From positions 5,704,001-5,768,000 of the forward strand of contig NZ_CP060723.1 of assembly GCF_014395225.1 (NCBI RefSeq): a stretch of DNA of 64,000 nt, in the 5' to 3' direction. Source of the stretch: Pedobacter roseus (GTDB lineage Bacteria; Bacteroidota; Bacteroidia; Sphingobacteriales; Sphingobacteriaceae). Below, one piece after another: positions 1-8,388 of this stretch (the first letter of the stretch is position 1; each line of letters begins with the position of its first letter). Position numbers and translations under genes: made by a program. The notes under the pieces were generated by a model. It saw only the letters and a program-made list of their open reading frames with translations, ran no database searches and was not told the origin of the DNA.

Positions 1-270
1 CAATACCTCGCCTTTGGCAGGGCGGTTAACGTAAGGGTTTTTGTTCAGGAACAAATTTCCGGCTGCAGGCTCGGTCAAGGTACCTTTAAAGGCAAAAGCT
101 CCACTGGCTACAGTTGTAGAATCCGTGATAGATTTGTCACCAGCGCGGTAAACCAGGTAAACCTTATCTCCGGTTTTTAATCCTTTTATATTACCATTAA
201 CTGTAAATGGCTTTTGGGCAAGTGCTGCAAGTGGTAATAAAGCCATTGCAGATAATAATATTTTTTTCAT
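1..270 (-). CDS. DUF4369-type secreted protein, N-terminal part (runs off the window)
   Basis: The first 90 codons of a minus-strand gene are present; the rest lies before base 1. The start is ATG at 270. The product opens with a typical signal peptide (two lysines, a hydrophobic stretch, ending ALAQ near residue 19). A beta-rich segment follows, with a pattern (VNGNIKGLKTGDKVYLVY) typical of the DUF4369 domain, which in Bacteroidota usually precedes a periplasmic thioredoxin/AhpC-TSA domain. That thioredoxin part cannot be seen here, so a role in periplasmic disulfide chemistry is inference. A TATATTTG box at 292-299 fits as its promoter. Confidence 0.75.
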   Translation of the reverse strand, partial: MKKILLSAMALLPLAALAQKPFTVNGNIKGLKTGDKVYLVYRAGDKSITDSTTVASGAFAFKGTLTEPAAGNLFLNKNPYVNRPAKGEVL

Positions 271-291
271 GTGGATAAGTTAATCGTTCTT

Positions 292-299
292 CAAATATA
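292..299 (-). promoter_or_regulatory. -7 box (TATATTTG) for the DUF4369 gene
   Basis: The minus strand carries an exact match to the Bacteroidota -7 consensus TAnnTTTG, 21 bases upstream of the ATG at 270. No clear TTTG -33 element is seen at the expected spacing. Confidence 0.45.
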
Positions 300-414
300 G
301 AAATCTGTACCGCTTAAACGTAAATAGCTGTGTAAAATTATGATGGTTTTTAGATGTTAATTATTTCAACCTCAATAAGATTTATTCTAATCAACTTTGA
401 AATTAAATGAGTTT

Positions 415-1596
415 TCAGTTTAATTTCTGATAAGTCCGCCACCATAAATCTGGCATTTCGCCATTAACTGCGGTTTGATAATCATCATACCTGCAGGGTA
501 CAAGGTGGTAACGTTCATTTTTAGATTGTCCTGATGGATAAGGAACCTGCATCCACCAACGGTCTGATTTTTTGCTCTTTACAAATATCATTTCTCCCGA
601 ACCATCTTTTAGGCTGGTGCGGTAAATCATAAACTGAGATTTTGGAGTAAGTGGGAAATCTTTTTTACGGGCATAAAAGCCTTCTACAAAATACCATACC
701 ATCTGTGCCAGTAAGAAAGCCGTTTGTCCGTTGTTATCGTAAGCAGGGTTAAATTCATAAAACCCTATTGAGGTTAGTTTGTCATTCATGCCGGCGTAAC
801 GGGCAATGCGGCATGCCTCTTCACCATCGAAACCGTTTGGCGTAGCATTGGCATTTGCAGCGGCATCGGCAGAGCGGATAGCGCCCATATCGAAACTGAT
901 CATGTTTGCATTGCGGATAATGGGTTCTGTTAAGGTAATATCTTGTGCAAACTCTCCTAAACGGTGCACATCAAAATATAACTTATCCATCACGCTCAAA
1001 CTTTCCTGGTTTACAAAATAAGTTTGATAGCCTACGTTGCTAAAATTGAACAGATAATTGGGCTGGTGCAGAAAAATCTTGTTCAGGTAGCAGTCCGATC
1101 GGGTTGCAATGCCCTCGTGGTCATCATCGCCTATATCAAACTGGTTATCAATAACCACCAGATCTACCTTTTGCTCTAAATCTTCGTAACCCAGGTACTG
1201 GCCATAGGTTAAATCCTGTCCGCCGCCAATAATAATCGGGATAATGTCTTTTTTAATCAGCTCAGAAACCACCATTTTAATGGCGATGTAGGTATCGGCA
1301 ATGGTTGCACCATGTTTGATGTTACCTAAATCAACAATCCTGCTGCTAAAAGCACCTTCGTTGAGTTTGTAAAATTTCTCCCTGAAATAATCAGGTGCAA
1401 GGGCAGTACCCTCGTTATTAACAGCACCTCTTCCATCAAGTACCCCAAAAATAGCCAGATCGTAAGTATGTTCCTCAAAATCGGGGAACGACTCGGTATA
1501 GATTTGTGCTTTTAAACCCAGCTGACTTGTAAAAAATCCTTGCCTGGGTGTAAAACTATCGGGTTTTATGGGTGAAAAGAAATCCGTTAATGACAT
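415..1596 (-). CDS. Arginase/formimidoylglutamase-fold protein with degenerate metal site
   Basis: This 393-residue protein belongs to the ureohydrolase (arginase/agmatinase/formimidoylglutamase) fold by motif order. The three family motifs are in place: GGGQD at 124-128 (family GGDHS), DNQFD at 150-154 (family DAHxD) and SFDMG at 234-238 (family SFDxD). Matching these to classical arginase, the two metal-binding histidines are glutamines and the second aspartate of the last motif is glycine, so three of six Mn ligands are lost. Hydrolysis of a guanidino or formimino substrate is therefore uncertain. Automated annotation would probably say formimidoylglutamase, but no other histidine-degradation gene is nearby. 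It could be a regulatory or binding protein, or use another metal geometry. Confidence 0.75.
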   Translation of the reverse strand: MSLTDFFSPIKPDSFTPRQGFFTSQLGLKAQIYTESFPDFEEHTYDLAIFGVLDGRGAVNNEGTALAPDYFREKFYKLNEGAFSSRIVDLGNIKHGATIADTYIAIKMVVSELIKKDIIPIIIGGGQDLTYGQYLGYEDLEQKVDLVVIDNQFDIGDDDHEGIATRSDCYLNKIFLHQPNYLFNFSNVGYQTYFVNQESLSVMDKLYFDVHRLGEFAQDITLTEPIIRNANMISFDMGAIRSADAAANANATPNGFDGEEACRIARYAGMNDKLTSIGFYEFNPAYDNNGQTAFLLAQMVWYFVEGFYARKKDFPLTPKSQFMIYRTSLKDGSGEMIFVKSKKSDRWWMQVPYPSGQSKNERYHLVPCRYDDYQTAVNGEMPDLWWRTYQKLN

Positions 1597-1623
1597 ATAT
1601 TTAAAACTCTCGGCTCAAATATC

Positions 1624-1631
1624 TATTTTTG
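1624..1631 (+). promoter_or_regulatory. -7 box (TATTTTTG) for the SDR/phosphatase operon
   Basis: An exact TAnnTTTG match lies 36 bases upstream of the ATG at 1668, in the gap between the divergent arginase-fold and SDR genes. No convincing -33 TTTG is present, so it is a moderate candidate. Confidence 0.35.
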
Positions 1632-1667
1632 AATGCGTATTTCCACATATAGCCCGAAAAAAATAAA

Positions 1668-2630
1668 ATGATACTGGTAACCGGAGGAACTGGATTTTTA
1701 GGATCTGAATTAATTAAGCAGTTAACTGATAAAGGTTTAGCGGTACGCGCCTTGAGGCGTGGGAAATCTAAAATTCCTGCCATGATCCAAAATATATCCC
1801 TGGTCGAATGGTTTGTGGCTGATATCAACGAGCCCTCCGCTTTAGAAGATGCCTTTGAAGGGATCACGAAAGTGTATCATTGTGCTGCATTTGTATCCTT
1901 TAACCCTAAAGATAAGAAACAACTTTTTCATGTAAACATCGATGGTACCTCAAACATTGTAAACCTATGTGCCGAAAATAATTGCAGGTTGTTGCATGTA
2001 AGTTCGGTTGCTGCGCTGGGCAATGCCAAAAAGGGAAAAAAAATTACTGAAAAGGATTTTTGGGAGTATGATTCAAAAGCCCATGCCTATGGATTATCTA
2101 AATATGAAGGCGAAATGGAAGTTTGGCGCGGTATAACCGAAGGTTTAGATGCCATTATCGTTAATCCATCAGTAATTATTGGTAAAAATGCCGGTTTTGA
2201 AGGGAGCGGAGCCATTTTTAAATTGGTAAAGGGTGGTTTTCCATTTTATACCGACGGTGCATCGGGTTTTGTTGATGTAGAAGATGTGGCCAAAGCGATG
2301 ATTTTATTGATGGAGGCAGCGATTTCAGGAGAACGTTATATTATTTCTGCTGATGACTACCATTATAAAAACCTCTTTGGCGAAATTGCGCAGGGTTTTG
2401 GAGTTAAGGCGCCTGCCAAAGAAGCGAAACCATGGATGCTTGGGATAGCCTGGCGTGCCTTAAAATTGGTATCCGTTTTTACAGGAAAAGAACCTTCCAT
2501 TACTAAAGATGCCGCAAAAAGTAGTGTAACCTTAAGTTATTATAACAACGATAAAGTAAAATCGGAAACCGGAATAGTTTTTAAACCCGTTGCCGAAAGC
2601 ATAAAAGAAATTACCCAACATTTAAGATAA
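1668..2630 (+). CDS. NAD(P)-dependent epimerase/dehydratase (extended SDR)
   Basis: This 320-residue protein is an extended short-chain dehydrogenase/reductase. It starts directly with the Rossmann strand and the TGGTGFLG nucleotide-binding motif (residues 5-12). It has the VYHCAAFV segment around residue 69, an active-site SSVAA serine near 112 and the catalytic YGLSK (YxxxK) motif near 141. The order matches dihydroflavonol reductase-like and nucleotide-sugar epimerase-like proteins; the substrate cannot be told from sequence. Its TAA stop overlaps the ATG of the next gene (TAATG at 2628-2632), so the two are probably translationally coupled. Confidence 0.85.
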   Translation: MILVTGGTGFLGSELIKQLTDKGLAVRALRRGKSKIPAMIQNISLVEWFVADINEPSALEDAFEGITKVYHCAAFVSFNPKDKKQLFHVNIDGTSNIVNLCAENNCRLLHVSSVAALGNAKKGKKITEKDFWEYDSKAHAYGLSKYEGEMEVWRGITEGLDAIIVNPSVIIGKNAGFEGSGAIFKLVKGGFPFYTDGASGFVDVEDVAKAMILLMEAAISGERYIISADDYHYKNLFGEIAQGFGVKAPAKEAKPWMLGIAWRALKLVSVFTGKEPSITKDAAKSSVTLSYYNNDKVKSETGIVFKPVAESIKEITQHLR

Positions 2631-3931
2631 TGCCCAAACAAAAAGCCTATTACATCATCGATTTTGATAGTACCTTTACCCAGGTAGAAGCACTCGATGA
2701 ACTCGCAAGGATTTCGCTCAAGAACCACCCTGATAAAGAAGCGATTTTCCAAAAAATTGAAGATTATACCAATTTTGCCATGGAAGGAAAACTTTCTTTC
2801 TCCGAAAGTTTGGCACAGCGCGTTAAACTACTCGAAGCAAATGAAGAGCATTTAAAACAGCTCATCAAACATTTAAAAAAGAAAGTTTCAACCTCTTTCT
2901 CACGTAATGCCGAGTTTTTTAAAAAACATGCTGATGAGGTTTTGATCGTATCCGGCGGATTTAAAGAGTTTATTACCCCCGTTGTAAGTCAGTATCACAT
3001 TAAAAAAGAAAATATCTACGCCAATACCTTCGTAACTACCGGTGATGGTAAAATTATCGATTATGACCATGCCAATCCATTAAGTGAAGAAGGTGGAAAG
3101 GTAAAATTGCTCCAGCATTTAAAACTGGAAGGTGAATTGTTTGGTATCGGTGATGGTTATTCTGATTTCCAGCTACGCGAAAGCGGCATTATTAACAAGT
3201 TTTTTGCTTTTACAGAGAATATAGCCCGTGAGAGTATTGTTTCAAAAGCTGATCACGTAACGCCAAGTTTTGATGAGTTTTTGTATGTAAACGACCTGCC
3301 AAGAGCCATTTCTTATCCAAAGAACAGGATTCTTTGTCTGGTAATCGGTGAAGTTGATCCATTAACCATTTCCATCCTTAAAAATGATGGTTTATCTATC
3401 CGTCATAAAACCTCTTTCGAAGAGAAATATGTAAAAGATGTAGGGATTATCCTTTTGGCAGATGGCGAAAAAATAGATAAAGAGCAATTAAAAAATGCCG
3501 CTAAACTGAAAACAATCGGTTATTTAGGTAACGCAAAGAATAAAATAGAGCTTGATCTCTGTACCAAACAAGGTATTGTGGTATTTGATGATCCAAAAAA
3601 TAACCCACGTAATATTGATTTTATCCCAAAACGGGTGGCCGATTTTATGAATACCGGAGCTACTTATTTGAGCAGTAATTTCCCGAACCTGCAATTGCCA
3701 AAAATCGAGAAATCGCACCGTTTAATCCACATACACAAAAACGTTCCGGGTATTATGGCGAAAATCAATACTGTTTTTGCTAAACATGATATCAACATCG
3801 TAAGTCAGTTTTTAATGACCAATGCTGAAATTGGTTATGCCATTACCGATATCAATGCACAGTATGATAAACAGCTGTTTAAATCACTTAAAAAGATTGA
3901 GCAAACCATAAAATTTAGGGTGCTGTATTAG
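2630..3931 (+). CDS. SerB-type phosphoserine phosphatase fused to a SerA remnant and ACT domain
   Basis: This 433-residue fusion has three parts. Residues 1-215 are a HAD-superfamily phosphatase of the SerB kind: motif I DFDST (nucleophile D11, acid D13), motif II serine in VSGG (108), lysine K157 and motif IV GDGYSD (174-179). Residues about 230-330 resemble the start of the D-3-phosphoglycerate dehydrogenase substrate-binding domain. Residues about 345-433 match the SerA C-terminus (SSNFPNLQLP linker, then an ACT domain with HIHKNVPGIMAKIN). The whole NAD-binding Rossmann domain of SerA, with its catalytic Arg/Glu/His, is missing. It should dephosphorylate phosphoserine, possibly under serine feedback through ACT, but cannot act as a dehydrogenase. 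It overlaps the SDR gene by one base. Confidence 0.85.
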   Translation: MPKQKAYYIIDFDSTFTQVEALDELARISLKNHPDKEAIFQKIEDYTNFAMEGKLSFSESLAQRVKLLEANEEHLKQLIKHLKKKVSTSFSRNAEFFKKHADEVLIVSGGFKEFITPVVSQYHIKKENIYANTFVTTGDGKIIDYDHANPLSEEGGKVKLLQHLKLEGELFGIGDGYSDFQLRESGIINKFFAFTENIARESIVSKADHVTPSFDEFLYVNDLPRAISYPKNRILCLVIGEVDPLTISILKNDGLSIRHKTSFEEKYVKDVGIILLADGEKIDKEQLKNAAKLKTIGYLGNAKNKIELDLCTKQGIVVFDDPKNNPRNIDFIPKRVADFMNTGATYLSSNFPNLQLPKIEKSHRLIHIHKNVPGIMAKINTVFAKHDINIVSQFLMTNAEIGYAITDINAQYDKQLFKSLKKIEQTIKFRVLY

Positions 3932-3936
3932 TTTAA

Positions 3937-4031
3937 TTTGTCATTCTGAGTGCAACGAAGAATCTTTCACAGAGTGCTGCTTTTTCAGTGCTTTGTTGGT
4001 GGCAGATCTTCACTGCGTTCAAATTGACAAA
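3937..4031. repeat. Imperfect inverted-repeat element (TTTGTCATTCTGAG type)
   Basis: The left arm (3937-3967, TTTGTCATTCTGAG then CAACGAAGAATCT) pairs imperfectly with the right arm (4004-4031, AGATCTTCACTGCGTTC then TTGACAAA). The same arms recur at 15014-15027 and 15264-15289, which marks this as a dispersed intergenic element. It lies between the convergent phosphatase and CLC genes. Confidence 0.6.
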
Positions 4032-4104
4032 AATGGAATAGTGCTTCTTAATGGCCCTGTGCCCCACGCAAAACGCTTTACACTAATCGCCTGGCGCCAC
4101 CCGC

Positions 4105-5382
4105 TTACCGCCTCTTCAACAACAAATGTTTAGGTGCCCCGATACTTTGCGAACTGTAAATTCCGGTATGGCCCGAAAATAGATAAGCAGTAACGCAGGC
4201 CAATGCAATATAAACTCCCGATGCTGTACCAAAGAGTTCTACACCCATAAAAATACAGGCCAATGGAGTGTTCGCTGCTCCTGCAAATACCGCTACAAAG
4301 CCCATTCCAGCCAAAAGGCCATAAGGTAATGGAATAAATAAGCTCAAAAAGCTGCCCAATGTAGCTCCTATAAAAAAAAGTGGGGTAACCTCACCGCCTT
4401 TAAAACCCGCGCTAAGCGTAAGTGCCGTTAAAAATAATTTTATGGCGAAAGTGTAATAAGCTTCCTGTTGTGTAAAGGCTTCCGAAATAACCGGGATACC
4501 TAAACCTATGTAACGAGTGTTCCCGATCAGGTAAATAATACCGATTAAAATGATCCCGCCAATAAATGGTCTCAACGGAGGGTATTTAATCTTGGCAAAA
4601 AGGCTTGATAAACCATGGTTTAATGCAGAGAAACTCCTGGCGGTAATACCAAACAATATTCCGGCACCTAAAGATAAGAGCAGGTTTACCGAATCCATTT
4701 CTGGTACGGCGGCTATAGTATAGTGGGTATGGCCAACGCCCCAGGCTTTACAGGCATAATCGGCAATAACTGCGGTGATAAATGAAGGCAGAATTGAACT
4801 ATAGGTTAAACTACCTACAACGAAAACCTCGAGCCCAAATACTGCACCGGCCAGAGGTGTACCGAAAACAGAAGCAAAACCAGCGCTGATACCACAAATA
4901 AGGATTACTTTCCGGTCTCTCGCTTTGAGTTTGAATAATTTTGTAAACTGATCGGCAAAAGCTCCTCCAATTTGCACTGCTGTACCCTCTCTGCCTGCCG
5001 ATCCACCAAATAAGTGGGTAATAATGGTGCCAGCAAAAATGAGTGGTGCCATAATAATGGGAATCACTTTTTTGGGCGATTGTAACTCCTCAATCAAAAG
5101 ATTGTTCCCCTTTACTACCGCTGTGCCCCAATAATGGTAAGCCAAACCAATTATTACACCAGCAAGGGGCAAAAAGGCAATAATCCAAAGGTGTTGCTCG
5201 CGGTAATTGGTCGCCCAGTTTAAAGTACTTAGAAATAGGGCAGAGGCCGAGCCGATGATTCCACCTAATAGGACAGAAATCAATAGCCACTTTAAAGTGC
5301 TTAATAACAGTACTCCGAAATCGAGCTTAATAAATTGATTGATAGACAGAAGAAATCCTTCTGTTAGTTTTTTAACAGGCAT
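4105..5382 (-). CDS. CLC-family fluoride/proton antiporter (EriC-F type)
   Basis: This 425-residue polytopic membrane protein is a CLC-family anion transporter. The selectivity motifs differ from chloride CLCs: GNNLL near residue 92 replaces GSGIP, GREGT (130-134, gating E132) replaces GREGP, and GGEVTP (329-334) replaces GxFxP. The second glutamate of the internal pair (E203 of the E. coli chloride antiporter) aligns with valine 186. These changes fit the fluoride-exporting CLC(F) subclass as I know it. A fluoride riboswitch lies in the leader (5407-5455), which strongly supports fluoride as substrate. Its role would be export of cytoplasmic fluoride. It is divergent from the tryptophan dioxygenase gene. 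Confidence 0.9.
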   Translation of the reverse strand: MPVKKLTEGFLLSINQFIKLDFGVLLLSTLKWLLISVLLGGIIGSASALFLSTLNWATNYREQHLWIIAFLPLAGVIIGLAYHYWGTAVVKGNNLLIEELQSPKKVIPIIMAPLIFAGTIITHLFGGSAGREGTAVQIGGAFADQFTKLFKLKARDRKVILICGISAGFASVFGTPLAGAVFGLEVFVVGSLTYSSILPSFITAVIADYACKAWGVGHTHYTIAAVPEMDSVNLLLSLGAGILFGITARSFSALNHGLSSLFAKIKYPPLRPFIGGIILIGIIYLIGNTRYIGLGIPVISEAFTQQEAYYTFAIKLFLTALTLSAGFKGGEVTPLFFIGATLGSFLSLFIPLPYGLLAGMGFVAVFAGAANTPLACIFMGVELFGTASGVYIALACVTAYLFSGHTGIYSSQSIGAPKHLLLKRR

Positions 5383-5406
5383 TTGAATTCAATTTTAAAT
5401 AAAAAT

Positions 5407-5455
5407 CGTAGGAGTCATCAGCCTGTTTGGGCGGTTTTGGCGGTACCCCATCGCC
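5407..5455 (-). ncRNA. Fluoride riboswitch (crcB motif)
   Basis: On the minus strand the leader reads GGCGATGGGG, TACCGCC, AAAACC, GCC, CAAACA, GGC, then TGATGACTCCTAC. This matches the crcB-motif order: GGCGATG start, closing GCC, A-rich joint, short GCC/GGC hairpin, and the conserved TGATG...TCCTAC end. GGGGT after GGCGAT can pair with ACTCC near the 3' end (one G-U pair), forming the expected pseudoknot. The motif ends 24 bases before the ATG of the CLC gene. No strong terminator follows, so control of translation initiation is a reasonable guess. Confidence 0.9.
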
Positions 5456-5527
5456 ATCTCTCAAATGTATAAATTTTAGTTATTTGTTGCAAAATCTTTA
5501 TCACCTTTGTGCAGCTAACTCTAAACC

Positions 5528-6493
5528 ATGGATTTCACACCAGAAATAAAAGACAAACTAAATCAACTACAAGAAAAATACACTGCAATGGGGCAGGATA
5601 TGGCATCCTATCTCGACGGGCTCTTATATGCAGATTTTTTGACCTATTGGGATTATATTCACCTGGATACCCTATTAAGCTTGCAGAGCCCTAAAACACC
5701 AATTCCTGATGAAGAAATATTTATCATGTATCATCAGATTACAGAGCTTTATTTTAAACTTGCACTGCACGAATGCCGGCAGATTGCTGAACATGAAAGC
5801 TTAACTGCCGAGTTTTTCACTGCACGTGTAAAACGGATCAATGCTTATTTTAACGCCTTAACCACTTCATTCGAGGTGATGGTTGATGGAATGGAGAAAG
5901 AGCAGTTTTTAAAGTTCCGGATGTCGTTATTACCAGCCAGTGGTTTTCAATCTGGTCAATATAGAATGATCGAAATCTGTGCGACTGATTTTATCCGTTT
6001 GGTAGATAAAAGTAAACGCGAAGAATTGAGTACAGCAACAATAGAGGAACAGTTTGAACATATCTATTGGAAATTCGGGGCAACTGAACTGGCATCGGGC
6101 AAACAGACCCTGACCTTAAAACAGTTTATTAAAAAATATGCTGCCCAGTTTTTGCAATTGGCAAAAGACCGTACTTTATCCAATTTTTCTGCATTATACC
6201 ATCAATTGCAGGCTAACGGAGCCGATGTTTCGGCCCTTGCCGAAGAATTACGCAAGCTTGATCTGTATGTGAACGTAGAGTGGCCTTTATCGCATTATAA
6301 ATCAGCTGTACGTTATTTAGAGAAAGATCCTGTTGATGTTGCAGCAACTGGCGGAACCAACTGGCAGAAATATTTGCCTCCGCGTTTTCAGAAAAGAATT
6401 TTTTATCCCTTCTTATGGAATGATGAACAGATGGAAGAATGGGGTAAAGGATGGGTGCTTAGTGTACTTAAAACACTCAAAAACAAAGATTAA
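5528..6493 (+). CDS. Tryptophan 2,3-dioxygenase family protein
   Basis: This 321-residue protein is a heme-dependent tryptophan 2,3-dioxygenase, which opens the indole ring of L-tryptophan to N-formylkynurenine. Family features are visible: YADFLTYWDYIHLDTLLSLQ near residue 34, HQITELYFK with the distal histidine H69, the signature FRMSLLPASGFQSGQYR (130-146), the probable proximal heme ligand H256, and ATGGTNW (273-279). The family's usual glycine/serine-rich end of that loop is altered (TNWQKYL). ATG at 5528 is the only good start. No other kynurenine-pathway gene is in the window, so this may be a stand-alone catabolic step. Confidence 0.9.
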   Translation: MDFTPEIKDKLNQLQEKYTAMGQDMASYLDGLLYADFLTYWDYIHLDTLLSLQSPKTPIPDEEIFIMYHQITELYFKLALHECRQIAEHESLTAEFFTARVKRINAYFNALTTSFEVMVDGMEKEQFLKFRMSLLPASGFQSGQYRMIEICATDFIRLVDKSKREELSTATIEEQFEHIYWKFGATELASGKQTLTLKQFIKKYAAQFLQLAKDRTLSNFSALYHQLQANGADVSALAEELRKLDLYVNVEWPLSHYKSAVRYLEKDPVDVAATGGTNWQKYLPPRFQKRIFYPFLWNDEQMEEWGKGWVLSVLKTLKNKD

Positions 6494-6638
6494 TATTATG
6501 AAAAGCTATTAAAAAAGCCTCTTTTTTATTAATTTGCGCAAAATAGTTAATGACAGAATGAGTGAATTATTTAATTAGAGAATGAGCGGGTAAAACACTC
6601 AGTCATTCGATCATTCACCCATTCAAAATTCAAATACA

Positions 6639-7703
6639 ATGACCGAGACATTAGATATAAAAATCACTAAAACAAACGAAACACGTTTGACTGTTACTGA
6701 TTTTTCGCAATTACCGTTCGGTAAGGTTTTTACCGATCACATGTTTACTGCCGACTACGAAGATGGCGAATGGAAAAATTTACAGATTCTTCCTTATGGC
6801 CCTATTCCAATGAGTCCTGCAATTTCTGCACTTCATTATGGTCAGGCAATTTTCGAAGGATTAAAAGCTTATCGCCAGCCTGATGGAAGGATCAGTGTAT
6901 TCCGTGCCGATAAAAACTTCGAACGTTTTAATAAATCAGCAGCTAGAATGTCGATGCCTACCATTCCGGAAGAAATTTTTATGCAAGGTTTGGCCGCTTT
7001 GATCAATGTTGATGAGAAATGGGTACCTAACCAGGAAGATTATGCTTTGTATATCCGTCCGGTAATGTTTGCAATGGATCCATATTTAGGCGTTAAAGCT
7101 TCTGATACTTATAAATTTGCTTTATTAACCACACCAACCGGTCCATATTACAGTAGTGCATTAAAAGTTAAAATCGAAACTGAATTTACACGTGCTGATG
7201 AAGGTGGTGTTGGTTTTGCCAAAACTGCCGGAAACTATGCCCGTTCGTTATATCCGTTCGAACAAGCTAAAAAAGAAGGTTACGATCAATTAATCTGGAC
7301 AGATTCGATAACGCACGAGTTTATTGAAGAAGCCGGAACAGCTAATTTGCTTTTTGTGATTAATGGTAAATTGGTTACGCCATCTGTACGCAGTACAGTT
7401 TTAGATGGTGTTACACGTGATACAATTATCAAATTGGCAAAAGATGCTGGTGTAGAGGTTGAAGAGCGCAGGGTTTCTGTTAAAGAAGTAATCGAAGGAA
7501 TCGAAAACGGAAGCTTGACCGAAGCTTTTGCTGCGGGAACTGCTGCTACAGTAACACATGTTGGCGAAATGGGCTACAATGGCCAGATTTATAAATTGAC
7601 CGATCCATCAACAAGGCATATTTCGAATGGCATTGCTAAAAAATTAAACGATATCCGTTACGGTTTAGCGCCTGATGAATTTGGCTGGAACTGGGTTTTG
7701 TAA
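6639..7703 (+). CDS. ilvE: Branched-chain amino acid aminotransferase
   Basis: This 354-residue PLP enzyme of fold type IV transfers amino groups between valine/leucine/isoleucine and 2-oxoglutarate, in both synthesis and breakdown. The length and the motifs LHYGQAIFEGLKAYR, FRADKNFERFN, FAKTAGNYARS (Schiff-base lysine inside), EEAGTANLLFV and TVLDGVTRDTI identify the eukaryote-like BCAT subgroup common in Bacteroidota. The gene stands alone between tryptophan dioxygenase and a terminator. The upstream gap holds short GAATGAG/CATTCA repeats and a near-consensus TTAATTTG box near 6530. Confidence 0.93.
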   Translation: MTETLDIKITKTNETRLTVTDFSQLPFGKVFTDHMFTADYEDGEWKNLQILPYGPIPMSPAISALHYGQAIFEGLKAYRQPDGRISVFRADKNFERFNKSAARMSMPTIPEEIFMQGLAALINVDEKWVPNQEDYALYIRPVMFAMDPYLGVKASDTYKFALLTTPTGPYYSSALKVKIETEFTRADEGGVGFAKTAGNYARSLYPFEQAKKEGYDQLIWTDSITHEFIEEAGTANLLFVINGKLVTPSVRSTVLDGVTRDTIIKLAKDAGVEVEERRVSVKEVIEGIENGSLTEAFAAGTAATVTHVGEMGYNGQIYKLTDPSTRHISNGIAKKLNDIRYGLAPDEFGWNWVL

Positions 7704-7724
7704 TCCGATACCTTATAAAAGATA

Positions 7725-7760
7725 AACCCCGATGCATATTCTGTATCGGGGTTATTTTTT
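7725..7760 (+). terminator. Rho-independent terminator after ilvE
   Basis: A 9-bp stem AACCCCGAT (7725-7733) / ATCGGGGTT (7745-7753) is followed by a run of T at 7755-7760, about 20 bases after the ilvE stop. Confidence 0.85.
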
Positions 7761-7877
7761 GCTTGAGGTTTTTAGTATCAAGAGATCTATTCTTAGTCTT
7801 TCGTGTTTGAATTTCTAGTGTTAACCTCCGGGTTTTCGGACCTCTGACTTCCAGGCCTCCAGACTTTCGGACTTATT

Positions 7878-8342
7878 TTATTTATCTAGAATTACTACAC
7901 CCTTAGCTTCAAAAGCCAGTTCTTTTTTGGGATCAGTAATTTTTGCAACTTCTTCAGGAGATTTTTTAGCATCTTCTGCATAATGGCGTAAAGTTTCTAC
8001 TGAAATGGTTTGTTTTTTTGCTAAGCCATCAAGCACTACCTTTTTCCCTACAATATCCATGGGCATAAAGAAGGCGTAATCTTTAAAGGTAACGCGCATC
8101 GGATCGCCGTTTGGCATTTCCAAGGTCATCCAGCACCCCTTTTTCTTACATACATCTACTACCTTACCTTCGATTTTCATGTCGACGGTTTTTTTATCGC
8201 CCATAGCAGCTTCCATTTTGGCCGCTGGCTTTACGTCGCCTGGTTTTACCTCTTCTCCAAATTTTTGGCCTGTATAAGCTGCCTGCGCAAATGCAAGTGC
8301 GGCGAATAAACAAAAGCTTATGCTTAAAATGATTTTTTTCAT
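7878..8342 (-). CDS. DUF4920 domain secreted protein
   Basis: This 154-residue protein has a clear signal peptide (MKKIILSISFCLFAALAFAQ). Its compact beta-rich domain carries VVDVCKKKGCWMTLEM around residues 61-76, a CxxxxC pair typical of DUF4920. The DUF4920 fold resembles OB-type domains and its function is not known to me. A periplasmic location is expected, and the two cysteines could bind metal or form a disulfide. The promoter box TAACTTTG at 8381-8388 lies 39 bases upstream. Confidence 0.8.
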   Translation of the reverse strand: MKKIILSISFCLFAALAFAQAAYTGQKFGEEVKPGDVKPAAKMEAAMGDKKTVDMKIEGKVVDVCKKKGCWMTLEMPNGDPMRVTFKDYAFFMPMDIVGKKVVLDGLAKKQTISVETLRHYAEDAKKSPEEVAKITDPKKELAFEAKGVVILDK

Positions 8343-8380
8343 CTTTTAGTGATTTATAATTGTTCCGTTATTATCTTTTT

Positions 8381-8388
8381 CAAAGTTA
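8381..8388 (-). promoter_or_regulatory. -7 box (TAACTTTG) for the DUF4920 gene
   Basis: An exact TAnnTTTG match on the minus strand lies 39 bases before the ATG at 8342. No good -33 element was found. Confidence 0.4.

Noticed and set aside
415..1596. Confident call as histidine-pathway formimidoylglutamase (hutG)
   Set aside because: Metal ligands are missing and no other hut gene is adjacent.
4105..5382. Ordinary chloride channel
   Set aside because: The selectivity motifs and the fluoride riboswitch point to fluoride export instead.
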